In this document: one piece after another, positions 34,199-42,702 of the stretch | Position numbering within the stretch: position 1 is the first letter of the stretch | How the letters are laid out: every line of letters begins with the position of its first letter | Assembly (NCBI GenBank): GCA_003611745.1 | Contig: RAYF01000022.1 | Location: 1 to 64,000 of the forward strand | Source: a bacterium D16-36 | GTDB taxonomy: Bacteria > Bacillota > Clostridia > Lachnospirales > Lachnospiraceae | Length of the DNA stretch: 64,000 nt | Reading direction: 5' to 3' | Made by a program: the position numbers and the translations under genes | Notes under the pieces: generated by a model | The model's database searches: none | What the model was told of the DNA's origin: nothing | The model's input: only the letters and a program-made list of their open reading frames with translations

Positions 34199-34387
34199 TT
34201 ATTTAATTCTAAATTCCTCCGCTTCCTCTTCTGTAAGAGGTCGGCCCAACATCTTAAACCTTTCTATCATTTCTGTCCATTTGTAACGCTTGCCATCCGG
34301 TTCTCCTGTCAATCTGCTGTCTTTTGCATAATAAGAAATATCATGTGCATAATCTACTGATTTTCGTTCCATTGCCAACATAGCCAT
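34199..34387 (-). CDS. Small partner protein of a GNAT-like gene
   Basis: A 62-residue protein of unknown function, ending RPLTEEEAEEFRIK. It starts within a few bases of the stop of the broken GNAT-like gene upstream, so it looks translationally coupled. As I recall, small proteins with this ending commonly accompany a GNAT-like gene in gut Clostridia, which would fit a two-gene cassette, but the pairing should be treated as inference. It has no membrane segment. Confidence 0.6.
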   Translation of the reverse strand: MAMLAMERKSVDYAHDISYYAKDSRLTGEPDGKRYKWTEMIERFKMLGRPLTEEEAEEFRIK

Positions 34388-34390
34388 CAC

Positions 34391-34650
34391 CTACTTTCTC
34401 ATATATTTGTCTAACAGTATCTGCGCAGCATCTTCAAAAATAACCATTCTTCTTGGCGTAATTTCCACTGCATTTAATTTATCCATATAATATCCCACCA
34501 AATCACTTTTAGATGTAAATGCTACTACACCATCACACCCTGCATCAAAACTTATCTGACACGCAACCGATAATCCGTTTCCACTTCCTCACCAGTTCTT
34601 GTGTCTATCAAACAGTCCGTAATCCTGTCAATTAAAATATCAACTTCCAT
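34391..34650 (-). pseudogene. Internally deleted GNAT-like gene
   Basis: From an ATG at 34650 with a good AGGAGAG site, the frame reads MEVDILIDRITDCLIDTRTG and on to YRLRV, then stops. In the next frame the sequence continues QISFDAGCDGVVAFTSKSDL to KYMRK and ends at 34391. The first part resembles the N terminus and the second the C-terminal acetyl-CoA-binding region of a family of roughly 180-200-residue GNAT-like proteins. The middle is absent. An internal deletion that also shifted the frame explains this. Confidence 0.6.
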
Positions 34651-35253
34651 CTTGTATATCTCTCCTTTGTTCATTTCAATTTTATCACATTTTCCTTCAA
34701 AACACCACAAAAACACGTTTTTCAGATAAATGTGGAAAACACCTCACAGTTCTCCAGCAAAGTTGTAAACAATCCGCACTTCCTGTGTCTTTATCCCACT
34801 ATTTTCTTAGGCTCTCCTATCAGTATATGGTTTATCAGTCGGTTTAACATCGTTTCGTCAAGTTCCATAATGGCGCACATTCAAAAAGGAGACCGTCCCC
34901 CAAAGGAAACAGTCTCCGAATTAGCACAAAACCCAAAATGCCGGTTCCTGAATTTTGAGTCCTAGCAAACGCTAGGTGGGCAACCGCACTTACGCCTCTG
35001 CCTTCCGCTGCTTTGGCGGCCTGACATTATCGTAAAGATATAGGAATCCCAATTCAAAAGTGTAGGTTCAAAATATCAGGAGTTATCGAACACCCCAGGC
35101 ATGCTTCTATGATAGATACAAAACACTCCAACCAGCTTTCCAACAATCCGCTGCTGGACTTTAACCCAAAATTAATATACTCTAAGTATATACATTTTCA
35201 GCAAAAAATACAACTAAAAAAACATGAAATATTTGCTTTTTATAAAATCAGTA
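34651..35253. other. Gene-free region with small hairpins
   Basis: No gene is supported. A 77-codon plus-strand frame (34732-34965) has no ribosome binding site. GGAGACCGT/ACAGTCTCC near 34889-34918 and CCTAGCAAACGCTAGG near 34961 form small hairpins of unknown role. Confidence 0.35.
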
Positions 35254-35337
35254 AAAAAGGGCACAGACTTCGCTTGTATTTTCTGCGAAAATTCTTGTTG
35301 ATGACCACCACACACCGAGAACTTTCCTAATATATGA
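35254..35337 (-). repeat. Dispersed terminator-like repeat, copy C
   Basis: AAAAGGGCACAGACTTCGCT is followed directly by TTTCTGCGAAAATTCTTGTTG and CCACCACACACCGAGAACTT. The second half of the GGGCACA hairpin has been lost, so this copy is probably not a working terminator. It follows the histidine kinase stop by about 50 bp on the minus strand. Confidence 0.72.
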
Positions 35338-35388
35338 AATATCTGGCGATTTTTTCTTCAGCATTACTATCTCTTTTTCCTACAGTTC

Positions 35389-36924
35389 CTAAGCAAAATC
35401 CTCCGCGCAGGTGCACTCGTCAAACGCAAAGGTAAACGCTGTGCCTTTCTGCAGTACGCTGTCCACCTGGATATCCCCTCCATGGCGCAGCGCAATCTGT
35501 CTGGCAATCATCAGCCCTAACCCAGTACCCTTTTCGTTCTGACGCATTTTAGATGTATAAAATTTTTCGAAAATAAAAGGAAGCTGCTCCTCCGAAATCC
35601 CCACCCCATAATCCCGGATAGCCACCTTGTACCTGCCTTCCTCTTTTTGAATGGAGATATCAATGTTTCCCTGCTCTTTTGAAAACTTGACAGCGTTGTC
35701 CACAATAACCATAAACATCTGGCGCAGCCTCCCATAATCCCCCATAATTAAGCAGGGGTCTTCCTCGGGTGCATCCATATGAAAATGAATTTCCTTCTCC
35801 CTGCCAATCATTTTACCGCTCCGCATAATATCACCAAAAATCTGCTGCAGGCTGACTGGTTCCATGTCTATCTTAAAATCAGGATTTTTCATCTTCGAAA
35901 GGATAAATAAATCTTCAACAAGACGCTCCATCCCATGGCACTCCTGAAGCATGCGATGATACAGCTCGTCAATCTGTTCCTGCCCCTCCAGAATGCCATC
36001 TGCCAAAGTCTCCGTATATCCTCTTAGCACTGTAATCGGTGTACGCAGCTCATGTGATACATTGGCAAAGAAATCACGCCTGACCTGCTCCAAATCCTCC
36101 CGCTGCTTCTCTGCCTTCGCAAGCTCACCTGACAAATGGTTTAAAGATTTCTCCAAAATCCCCAGCTGGGAATACGGCCTTTTTACTTCTATTTTGGAAT
36201 AATCACCGCTTGCCAGAGTCCCGATACGCTTACCAATCTTTTCCAGTGGCCTTGACAGATAACGGGAAAAAACAGCCGCCACGAGATACGATATGATAAC
36301 TGCCATCAGGACACTCAATGAGATTAAGTATCCCCCCTCGCGCAGCCCCATTGTCTGACGGTCAATCATAGACACCATAGTAACCGCCCCAATGATTTCT
36401 TTGCCCTGCTTCTTTTTCACGGGAAGTGAAACACACAGCGTTGTCATACTGTATACCTTATCATAACTGGAAATGGCAGAAATCTTCCCCTGAAATGCTT
36501 TTTCCAGAGTTTCCGACATATCGGCAGACAGTATTGTTTCATCTGCCCTTGCATTAATGTATTCCTCTGACAGCGGATTTTCCGCGCTGTTATTGCTTAC
36601 AATCCATACATCCGTATTTTCCGCCCGCTCAATTTCATCAATATAGGTATTATAACGCTCAAATCTGGCAGGCTGCTTTTTCTCGGAAAAGGAAGACACA
36701 TGTTTCGCTATAATCTTCCCCTGCCTTGTCAAAAGTTTCGTATAAGACCGGATATAATTTTTTTGGTAGAGCATCATAAAAATCAACCCAATCAGCACGC
36801 CTGTCATAGCCAGCACAAAGGCAAATGAAGTATAAATCTTTAAAACTACATCATTTCTCTGTATGAAACGCCATAAAAGAATTCTCTTTTTTCTCCTTCT
36901 CCTCGTCTTACGCTCCCGAACCAT
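35389..36924 (-). CDS. Sensor histidine kinase of an OmpR-type two-component system
   Basis: A 511-residue membrane kinase. The basic N terminus leads into a transmembrane helix (about residues 33-54), a roughly 130-residue extracellular sensor domain, and a second helix (about 197-220). HAMP follows (SRPLEKIGKRIGTLASGDYS), then HisKA with FFANVSHELRTPITVLRGY (His near 295), and an HATPase with DNAVKFS, DYGVGI and GTGLGLMI. The ATG at 36924, seven bases after the regulator stop, was chosen; AAGGA lies before it. The signal is not known. Confidence 0.94.
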   Translation of the reverse strand: MVRERKTRRRRKKRILLWRFIQRNDVVLKIYTSFAFVLAMTGVLIGLIFMMLYQKNYIRSYTKLLTRQGKIIAKHVSSFSEKKQPARFERYNTYIDEIERAENTDVWIVSNNSAENPLSEEYINARADETILSADMSETLEKAFQGKISAISSYDKVYSMTTLCVSLPVKKKQGKEIIGAVTMVSMIDRQTMGLREGGYLISLSVLMAVIISYLVAAVFSRYLSRPLEKIGKRIGTLASGDYSKIEVKRPYSQLGILEKSLNHLSGELAKAEKQREDLEQVRRDFFANVSHELRTPITVLRGYTETLADGILEGQEQIDELYHRMLQECHGMERLVEDLFILSKMKNPDFKIDMEPVSLQQIFGDIMRSGKMIGREKEIHFHMDAPEEDPCLIMGDYGRLRQMFMVIVDNAVKFSKEQGNIDISIQKEEGRYKVAIRDYGVGISEEQLPFIFEKFYTSKMRQNEKGTGLGLMIARQIALRHGGDIQVDSVLQKGTAFTFAFDECTCAEDFA

Positions 36925-36931
36925 GAGTTCC

Positions 36932-37633
36932 TTATATATCCTCCTCACTGATTTCAAATTTATAACCCACACCCCAGATTGTCTTAATATTCCAGGATGG
37001 ATGCTCTACCGTATCTAATTTGGCGCGCAGGCGCTTAATATGGGAATCTACCGTCCTGCTGTCACCATAATAATCATATCCCCACAAACTGTCTAAAAGA
37101 TTGTCTCTGGTAAAAACTTTATTTGGGTTGCTTGCGAGTGTCCACATCGTTTCAATTTCTTTTTTGGTAAGTGGAATCCTCTGTCCTGCTACGTTGAAAG
37201 AATACTCGTCTAGATTGACAACCAGATTGCCAACCCTCAGAACGTTATCCATATCCTTTGTCTCCTCAGGCTTCTGAAGGCGCCTGAGGACTGCACGCAG
37301 GCGTGCCATAACCTCGCTTGGGCTAAATGGTTTTACGATATAATCATCTGCACCGATATCAAGCCCCATGATTTTATCAAAATCCTCCCCTCTGGCTGTA
37401 ATCAGAATAATCGGCACACTGGAACGCTTCCTGATATCCTTGCACACCTCGTAGCCGTCCTTTAACGGCATCATAACATCCAGAAGAATAGCAATCGGCG
37501 CAAAATCCTCAAACATATGCATTGCTTCAATGCCATTTTTGGCCACCAATGGCTCATACCCTTCTTTCCTGACATATACTGTCAATATATCTGTGATATC
37601 CCTATTGTCATCTGCAATCAACACATACTTCAT
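36932..37633 (-). CDS. OmpR/PhoB-family response regulator
   Basis: A 233-residue regulator. The receiver has the acidic pair in IADDNRD, the phospho-acceptor Asp in ILLDVMMP near residue 55, Thr in LITARGE and Lys in VKPFSP. The winged-helix DNA-binding domain (about 135-230) ends in NIKTIWGVGYKF, typical of OmpR. It lies directly upstream of the histidine kinase on the same transcript. AGAGGAGGA precedes the ATG. Confidence 0.95.
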   Translation of the reverse strand: MKYVLIADDNRDITDILTVYVRKEGYEPLVAKNGIEAMHMFEDFAPIAILLDVMMPLKDGYEVCKDIRKRSSVPIILITARGEDFDKIMGLDIGADDYIVKPFSPSEVMARLRAVLRRLQKPEETKDMDNVLRVGNLVVNLDEYSFNVAGQRIPLTKKEIETMWTLASNPNKVFTRDNLLDSLWGYDYYGDSRTVDSHIKRLRAKLDTVEHPSWNIKTIWGVGYKFEISEEDI

Positions 37634-37998
37634 AGCAGTTCGCTCCTCCTCTTCAAACAGGGTAATTTTTTAGTATACCCAGAATACCACTAAATTATGT
37701 CAAAAAAAAGTATTTTTGACACCATTCTGCCACTTACAATCAGTATACTCTTAAATATAGTAGCACAAATAAATTGGTTAGCAATGTTTACTTGTGTGAA
37801 AGCAACCTTATGCGCAGGCCCGGATTTCTTTTTCTGCCGCAACACAGACAGCAGGCATTTAAAAGAATATTCCGTCCAAGGCTCTGTGTATCAGGAAATA
37901 CAAAGCCCGACAGAATGATACGAACCGGGGCAGGGCATTCCAAGCCGCGGTTTCATGAAAATTTACCTGTCATTCTGACTGGCAGAATGGAGCATTTT
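37634..37998. other. Divergent intergenic region
   Basis: No gene is supported. The open frame of the plus-strand Big2 gene extends back through this stretch, but the composition and lack of a signal peptide before residue 76 argue against use of an earlier start. CATTCTG/CAGAATG near 37971-37990 forms a small hairpin ahead of that gene. Confidence 0.35.
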
Positions 37999-38718
37999 AT
38001 GAAAAATATTCATAAGATCCTATTTCTGGCAGCGACTCTATCCTTTCTCGTCATCCTGCCCTGCAGGGAAAGCAAGGCCAATGACATTAAGATGCAGGAT
38101 ACTGCATTTCTATTAAATCCAGTATCTTCATCTGCACTCAAAGGAAATGGCTTTAACCAGTACGTCACATTTGCTAAATACGACAAAAAGATTTTACAGG
38201 ACGATACCCACACGCTGGAAGTCCAAAACGTAGAGAGCGGATGTGATGTCTCATTTAAAAGTTCTGATACGGATATCCTTACTGTAAAGCAGTTATCTGA
38301 GACTTCCTGCTCATATACCGGCGTAGGATATGGTACCGCTAAAATTACAGTAACCGTCACCAGAACAACAGCATTTTTCTTTAAGGAGAAAAAAACAATC
38401 CGTGCTGCAATCAAAGTTACACCAAAAGCTGTAAGCGTGATGTTCCGTCAGGGGACGCGAAAAATTGCCATCGGCAAAAAGGCAAAGCTCCCTCTCACCA
38501 TCCGCCCAAGCATTTCTGAGGAAACTCCTACGTTCAGGTCTCTGAACAAGAAGATTGTTTCTATTGCGAAAAATGGTAAGATTACAGGGAAAAAGCTCGG
38601 AAATACTTTTATTACAGCAACCCTTTTAAACGGAAAAACTGCAAAATGCAAGATTATCGTTGTGGACCGCACGCCGGATGATGATGAGGACGATGATGAC
38701 TGGGAAAGCGAGGATTAG
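37999..38718 (+). CDS. Secreted Big2-like domain protein
   Basis: A 239-residue exported protein. The signal peptide (residues 1-25, MKNIHKILFLAATLSFLV) precedes two Ig-like domains: one around residues 55-120 (CDVSFKSSDTDILTVKQL) and a Big2-type domain at about 140-225 (FRSLNKKIVSIAKNGKITGK), ending in an acidic DDDEDDDDW tail. No catalytic domain or sortase motif is visible, so it is probably a surface adhesin or envelope component. The ATG at 37999 is preferred because the signal peptide begins there. A strong terminator follows. Confidence 0.8.
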   Translation: MKNIHKILFLAATLSFLVILPCRESKANDIKMQDTAFLLNPVSSSALKGNGFNQYVTFAKYDKKILQDDTHTLEVQNVESGCDVSFKSSDTDILTVKQLSETSCSYTGVGYGTAKITVTVTRTTAFFFKEKKTIRAAIKVTPKAVSVMFRQGTRKIAIGKKAKLPLTIRPSISEETPTFRSLNKKIVSIAKNGKITGKKLGNTFITATLLNGKTAKCKIIVVDRTPDDDEDDDDWESED

Positions 38719-38722
38719 CCGC

Positions 38723-38756
38723 AAAAAGGCAGCTTCTTAAAAGAAGCTGCCTTTTT
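38723..38756. terminator. Bidirectional intrinsic terminator
   Basis: A 16-bp perfect stem, AAAAAGGCAGCTTCTT / AAGAAGCTGCCTTTTT, with T runs in both directions, lies 4 bp beyond the Big2 gene. It closes the plus-strand gene and may also serve mnmA coming from the other side. Confidence 0.9.
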
Positions 38757-38842
38757 AATGCACAGGGGCGCATAAGGAAATTTACTGCTTACACAGTATG
38801 CGCCCCGCGCGCGAGTAGGGAAGAAAACCTCCCTCTACTCGA

Positions 38843-39937
38843 TTAGGAGTTACCCGCACTATAACCGCCTGCAATCGTCCCTCCCCCCAGAACTACATTA
38901 TCCTGATAAAAAACAACTGCCTGCCCCGGCGTAACGGCGCGGACCTTCTGGTCAAAAACTATATTTATCGAATTTTTCCCTATCCGCTTTACCGTACACA
39001 TCTGGCCTTTATCTGAATAGCGGATTTTGGCTTTCATGCGCTGGCCCTCCCTGTACTGCTCCGCCGCCATATACTGAAGACTGACAGCATGCAGCCCGTC
39101 TACAAAGATATCTTCGTTCTCCCCTATCACTACCTCATTCGTCTCCGGGCGTATCTCTGTAACAAATACAGGATGCCCAACTGCCAGCCCCAGTCCCTTG
39201 CGCTGCCCGATGGTATAATGCGTAATACCTTTGTGCCTTCCAAGAATTCTGCCTGCCTTATCTACAAAATTCCCCTCTCTGGCTTTCATTCCAGTCTCAT
39301 CCTCCAAAAAACGCCTGTAGTTATTATCTGGAATAAAACAGATTTCCTGACTATCTGGCTTGTTTGCAACGGGCAGTTTCTGCTCCATGGCAATCTCCCT
39401 GATTTTCTCTTTTTCATAGCAGCCAACCGGCATCAACGTGTGTTTAAGCTGCTCCTGCGTCAGATTGTAAAGCGCATAGCTCTGATCCTTATATCCTGAC
39501 GCTGACTGCACAATGGCATATCTTCCATTTGGAAGCTTTTTTATACTGGCATAATGCCCTGTTGCAATATAGTCTGCACCTATCTCCATACTCCGCCTCA
39601 GCAAAGCCTCCCACTTTACATAGCGGTTGCAGGCGATACAGGGGTTTGGGGTATGCCCAAGCTGGTACTCTTTTACAAAATAGTCGATAACCTTTTCCTG
39701 AAAAATATCCCGGAAATTCATGACATAATGCGGAATCCCCAGCATTGATGCTACCTGACGGGCATCTTCTGCAGCGCGAAACCCGCAGCAGCCGCCCTCC
39801 CGCCCTATTTCCCATTCAGGCTGCTTCTGCCAGATTTCCATTGTAACCCCTATGACTTCATAGCCTTGCTCCTTGAGCAGAAACGCCGCTACAGAGGAAT
39901 CAACACCGCCTGACATACCGACTACTACTTTCTTATT
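38843..39937 (-). CDS. mnmA: tRNA-specific 2-thiouridylase MnmA
   Basis: MnmA activates and thiolates U34 of tRNA-Lys, -Glu and -Gln. The 364-residue enzyme has the PP-loop VGMSGGVDSSVA at the N terminus, the catalytic Cys in NPCIACNRYVK (near 100), and the second Cys in EICFIPDNNY (near 200). The ATG at 39937 overlaps the iscU stop by five bases (ATGAATAA), showing tight coupling. Having nifS and iscU in the same operon gives a ready sulfur source. Confidence 0.96.
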   Translation of the reverse strand, partial: NKKVVVGMSGGVDSSVAAFLLKEQGYEVIGVTMEIWQKQPEWEIGREGGCCGFRAAEDARQVASMLGIPHYVMNFRDIFQEKVIDYFVKEYQLGHTPNPCIACNRYVKWEALLRRSMEIGADYIATGHYASIKKLPNGRYAIVQSASGYKDQSYALYNLTQEQLKHTLMPVGCYEKEKIREIAMEQKLPVANKPDSQEICFIPDNNYRRFLEDETGMKAREGNFVDKAGRILGRHKGITHYTIGQRKGLGLAVGHPVFVTEIRPETNEVVIGENEDIFVDGLHAVSLQYMAAEQYREGQRMKAKIRYSDKGQMCTVKRIGKNSINIVFDQKVRAVTPGQAVVFYQDNVVLGGGTIAGGYSAGNS

Positions 39938-40355
39938 CATCCCCGATATCCGCCTTTGGTGGCTCCAAACCTTCAATTACAATATGGTTCTTCTGAGCAT
40001 AATCCCAGAGCGCAGCATGTATTGCTTCCTCTGCGAGCAGGGAACAATGCACCTTAACCGGAGGCAATCCATCTAAAGCTTCCATTACCGCCTTATTGGT
40101 AACCTCAAGGGCTTCATATATCGTCTTTCCCATCACCAGCTCTGTTGCCATGCTGCTGGTCGCTACTGCAGCGCCGCAGCCAAATGTTTTAAACTTACAA
40201 TCCTTAATTACCTTTGTCTCTTCATCTACATCCAGATAAATGCGCATAATATCACCGCATTTGGCATTCCCTACTGTGCCCACCCCACTGGCGTCCTCAA
40301 TCTCACCCACGTTGCGCGGGTTAGAAAAATGATCCATAACCTTTTCGCTATACAT
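39933..40355 (-). CDS. iscU: Iron-sulfur cluster scaffold IscU/NifU-like
   Basis: The 140-residue scaffold on which [2Fe-2S] clusters are assembled from sulfur delivered by NifS. The three conserved Cys are present: VGNAKCGDIM (near 33), FKTFGCGAAVA (near 59) and VHCSLLAEEA (near 102). AGAGGTG precedes the ATG at 40355. The frame extends upstream without a good site. It lies between nifS (43 bp upstream) and mnmA (overlapping). Confidence 0.93.
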   Translation of the reverse strand: MYSEKVMDHFSNPRNVGEIEDASGVGTVGNAKCGDIMRIYLDVDEETKVIKDCKFKTFGCGAAVATSSMATELVMGKTIYEALEVTNKAVMEALDGLPPVKVHCSLLAEEAIHAALWDYAQKNHIVIEGLEPPKADIGDE

Positions 40356-40398
40356 AGTACACCTCTTTCTACTATATTTTTCTTTATCCAATCCTGCC

Positions 40399-41583
40399 TT
40401 ACACCGGATTTTTCTTTACAAAATCTTCATACAGCGGCGACATACTGCGCAGACGTTCAATCGTCACCTTAATATGATCTATCACATAATCCATGTCTTC
40501 TTTTGTTGTCTCCGCAGACAGTGTCAGACGGAGCGAACCATGTGCTATTTCATGCGGCAGGCCGATTGCAAGCAGTACATGGGATGGGTCAAGCGAACCC
40601 GAAGTACATGCTGAGCCGCTGGAGGCACAGATTCCTTTCTGGTCTAACATAATCAGCATAGATTCTCCCTCAATAAATCGGAAACAGATATTAATATTAT
40701 TTGGAAGGCGGTTCTTCCTGTCACCATTCAGCCTTGCATACGGTACCTCTTCCAGAATTCTGTTGATTGCATAATCCCTGACCTGCGTTTCCTTCGCAAT
40801 GTTCTTCTCCATCTCCTCAGCCGCAATAGAAGCAGCAGCAGCCATTCCGACAATCCCCGGCACGTTATGGGTTCCCGCACGTCTGGAACGCTCCTGCGCA
40901 CCGCCGTGAATCAGAGTACCAATCTTTGCGCCCTCTCTCAGATATAGGAAACCAATCCCTTTCGGCCCGTGGAATTTATGCGCACTGGCACTCAGCATAT
41001 CAATATGCAGCTCGTCCACATTGACTGGTACATGCCCAAATGCCTGTACTGCATCGGTATGGAACAATATGCCATGCTTTGAAGCGATTTCGCCAATCTC
41101 CTTGATCGGCTCAATCGTACCAATCTCATTATTCGCAAACATTATACTAATAAGAATCGTATCCGGGCGAATTGCCTCCTCTACAGATTGCGGCGATACA
41201 ATACCATTTTCATCCACATCCAGATAAGTCACCTCATATCCCTGACGTTCCAGATACTCACAAGTGTACAGGACTGCATGGTGCTCAATTTTAGATGTAA
41301 TAATATGTTTTCCTTTTTCTTTTAATAAATCAGCAGCGCCTTTTATCGCCCAGTTATCACCTTCGCTTCCGCCACTGGTAAAATAAATCTCGCGTTCCTT
41401 TGCACCCAGTATCCCGGCAATGGCGCTTCTCGCATCATTTACTGCTTTGTTTGCCTTTTGCGCAAATGAATAGATACTGGAAGGATTTGAATAATTTTCC
41501 TTCAGGTACGGCATCATTTTTTCCAACACCTCTGGTTTTAACGCAGTAGTTGCCGCATTATCTAAGTAAATCAGCTTCTCCAT
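40399..41583 (-). CDS. nifS: Cysteine desulfurase NifS/IscS-like
   Basis: A 394-residue PLP enzyme that extracts sulfur from cysteine. The PLP-binding Lys lies in SASAHKFHGPKG (near 205), and the persulfide Cys in SSGSACTSGSLDPSHVL (near 325), on a group I/NifS-type loop. The N terminus IYLDNAATT is characteristic. It is the first gene of nifS-iscU-mnmA. The promoter at 41687-41724 carries a dyad consistent with an Rrf2/IscR-type repressor. The ATG was taken over an adjacent TTG. Confidence 0.95.
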   Translation of the reverse strand: MEKLIYLDNAATTALKPEVLEKMMPYLKENYSNPSSIYSFAQKANKAVNDARSAIAGILGAKEREIYFTSGGSEGDNWAIKGAADLLKEKGKHIITSKIEHHAVLYTCEYLERQGYEVTYLDVDENGIVSPQSVEEAIRPDTILISIMFANNEIGTIEPIKEIGEIASKHGILFHTDAVQAFGHVPVNVDELHIDMLSASAHKFHGPKGIGFLYLREGAKIGTLIHGGAQERSRRAGTHNVPGIVGMAAAASIAAEEMEKNIAKETQVRDYAINRILEEVPYARLNGDRKNRLPNNINICFRFIEGESMLIMLDQKGICASSGSACTSGSLDPSHVLLAIGLPHEIAHGSLRLTLSAETTKEDMDYVIDHIKVTIERLRSMSPLYEDFVKKNPV

Positions 41584-41686
41584 CAAGCCACGCTCCCTTC
41601 GTTTTGTCTCAATAAATAATGTAAAAACTCAATAAGAACTAGTATAACCCACTATAATTAACCGTACCTTTTGGTGATTAAATTGG

Positions 41687-41724
41687 ATTATACTAGAAAA
41701 CAGTTCCTACTCGTTTACTAGGAA
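41687..41724 (-). promoter_or_regulatory. nifS promoter with Rrf2-type dyad
   Basis: On the minus strand TATAAT (41687-41692) is the -10 element. Where a -35 would be expected there is no good match. Instead the dyad TTCCTA-N9-TAGGAA (41704-41724) covers that position. A weak -35 overlapped by an inverted repeat is typical of IscR/Rrf2-regulated promoters. Another TTCCTAGT half-site lies near 41750. The Rrf2 regulator at 31256-31714 is the obvious candidate, but the link is inference. Confidence 0.55.
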
Positions 41725-41796
41725 TTAATCACAAAAAATAGATTCAATTCCTAGTGTTTTGGTATACATGATATTTTATACTCTTTTTTTGAAATG

Positions 41797-42627
41797 TCAA
41801 TACCCTTTATAGAATGAGCGAATGGTGTCAAAGCACCTGTTTAACATGATGGTATCGACCTCACCCGTATTCCGGTCAAATGCCGTCGCCTCTACTGTAA
41901 AATCCCCACTATAGTTTTTCTTCTTTATAAACCGAAAAAACTCTCCGAAATCAATATGGCCTTCGCCGAGTGGTAATGTTCTGAGTTTTGCCCATTCCAT
42001 ATAACCACCGCCGTAATCGTTGATATGAAGATGACGAATTTTCTGCTGTTCCCAGAGCCATTCATATTCTTTCTCATAAACCAACGGAAGCTGTTCATGA
42101 AAGGCTGCCATTTTCGTATCAAAAATAAATTGAACATTCGGATATGCCTCCGCCAGTTCACACCAGTGCGCCATCGGATCTCTTTGATTACAGACTACAT
42201 TTTCCACCAACAAATCTATGCCATACTCTTCCGCCACTGTTTCCAACTCCCGGTAGGCCCGCAGATTATTAGGAAAATGCTGGTCTGAAATCTGCCCGTC
42301 CCACAGATGGATGACAAGTTTTCTGGCACCAATCTTCCTCGCCACCTCACAATTTTTCCTGAATTTCCAGATTGCTTCCGCCAAATCCCCCTCTTCATTT
42401 CTGCTGATACACTCCCCAATATGTTTTTCACAGTGCATCACTGGAATATTCAATCCTGACTGCTTCAGAAAATCTGCGATTTCCTCTTCCTTCCCATACC
42501 AGCTGCTATACATCATAAACTCATACCCATCACAGTTTAGTTTTCCGGATAGCTTCTCAAGGAGCCTGTAATCCCTTCCGTTTGGTATCCCGATTAAAGC
42601 CCCTGTCGAACACAAAATTTGATTCAT
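41797..42627 (-). CDS. Sugar phosphate isomerase/epimerase (AP endonuclease 2 fold)
   Basis: A 276-residue TIM-barrel protein of the xylose isomerase-like family. Metal-ligand segments are visible: VMHCEKHIGE near 64, KLVIHLWDGQ near 107, LLVENVVCNQRDP near 141, FIFDTKMAAF near 170, and HLHINDYGG near 202, with a final VEATAF Glu. It should act on a sugar or inositol-type substrate, which cannot be named. The ATG is preceded by GAAAGAGG. It lies between nifS and CapA without clear functional partners. Confidence 0.86.
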   Translation of the reverse strand: MNQILCSTGALIGIPNGRDYRLLEKLSGKLNCDGYEFMMYSSWYGKEEEIADFLKQSGLNIPVMHCEKHIGECISRNEEGDLAEAIWKFRKNCEVARKIGARKLVIHLWDGQISDQHFPNNLRAYRELETVAEEYGIDLLVENVVCNQRDPMAHWCELAEAYPNVQFIFDTKMAAFHEQLPLVYEKEYEWLWEQQKIRHLHINDYGGGYMEWAKLRTLPLGEGHIDFGEFFRFIKKKNYSGDFTVEATAFDRNTGEVDTIMLNRCFDTIRSFYKGY

Positions 42628-42702
42628 CCTCTTTCACCCTTCCAAACATGCCGGCACAGACAATCAATTGAAAACATAGTTTTTTGAAGCATTTTTACAA
42701 AT

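Noticed and set aside
34732-34965. A 77-codon plus-strand frame
   Set aside because: No ribosome binding site and serine-rich low-complexity composition; lies in a region of small hairpins.
37774-37998. An upstream extension of the Big2 gene
   Set aside because: The signal peptide begins at residue 76 of the frame, and an earlier start would bury it.
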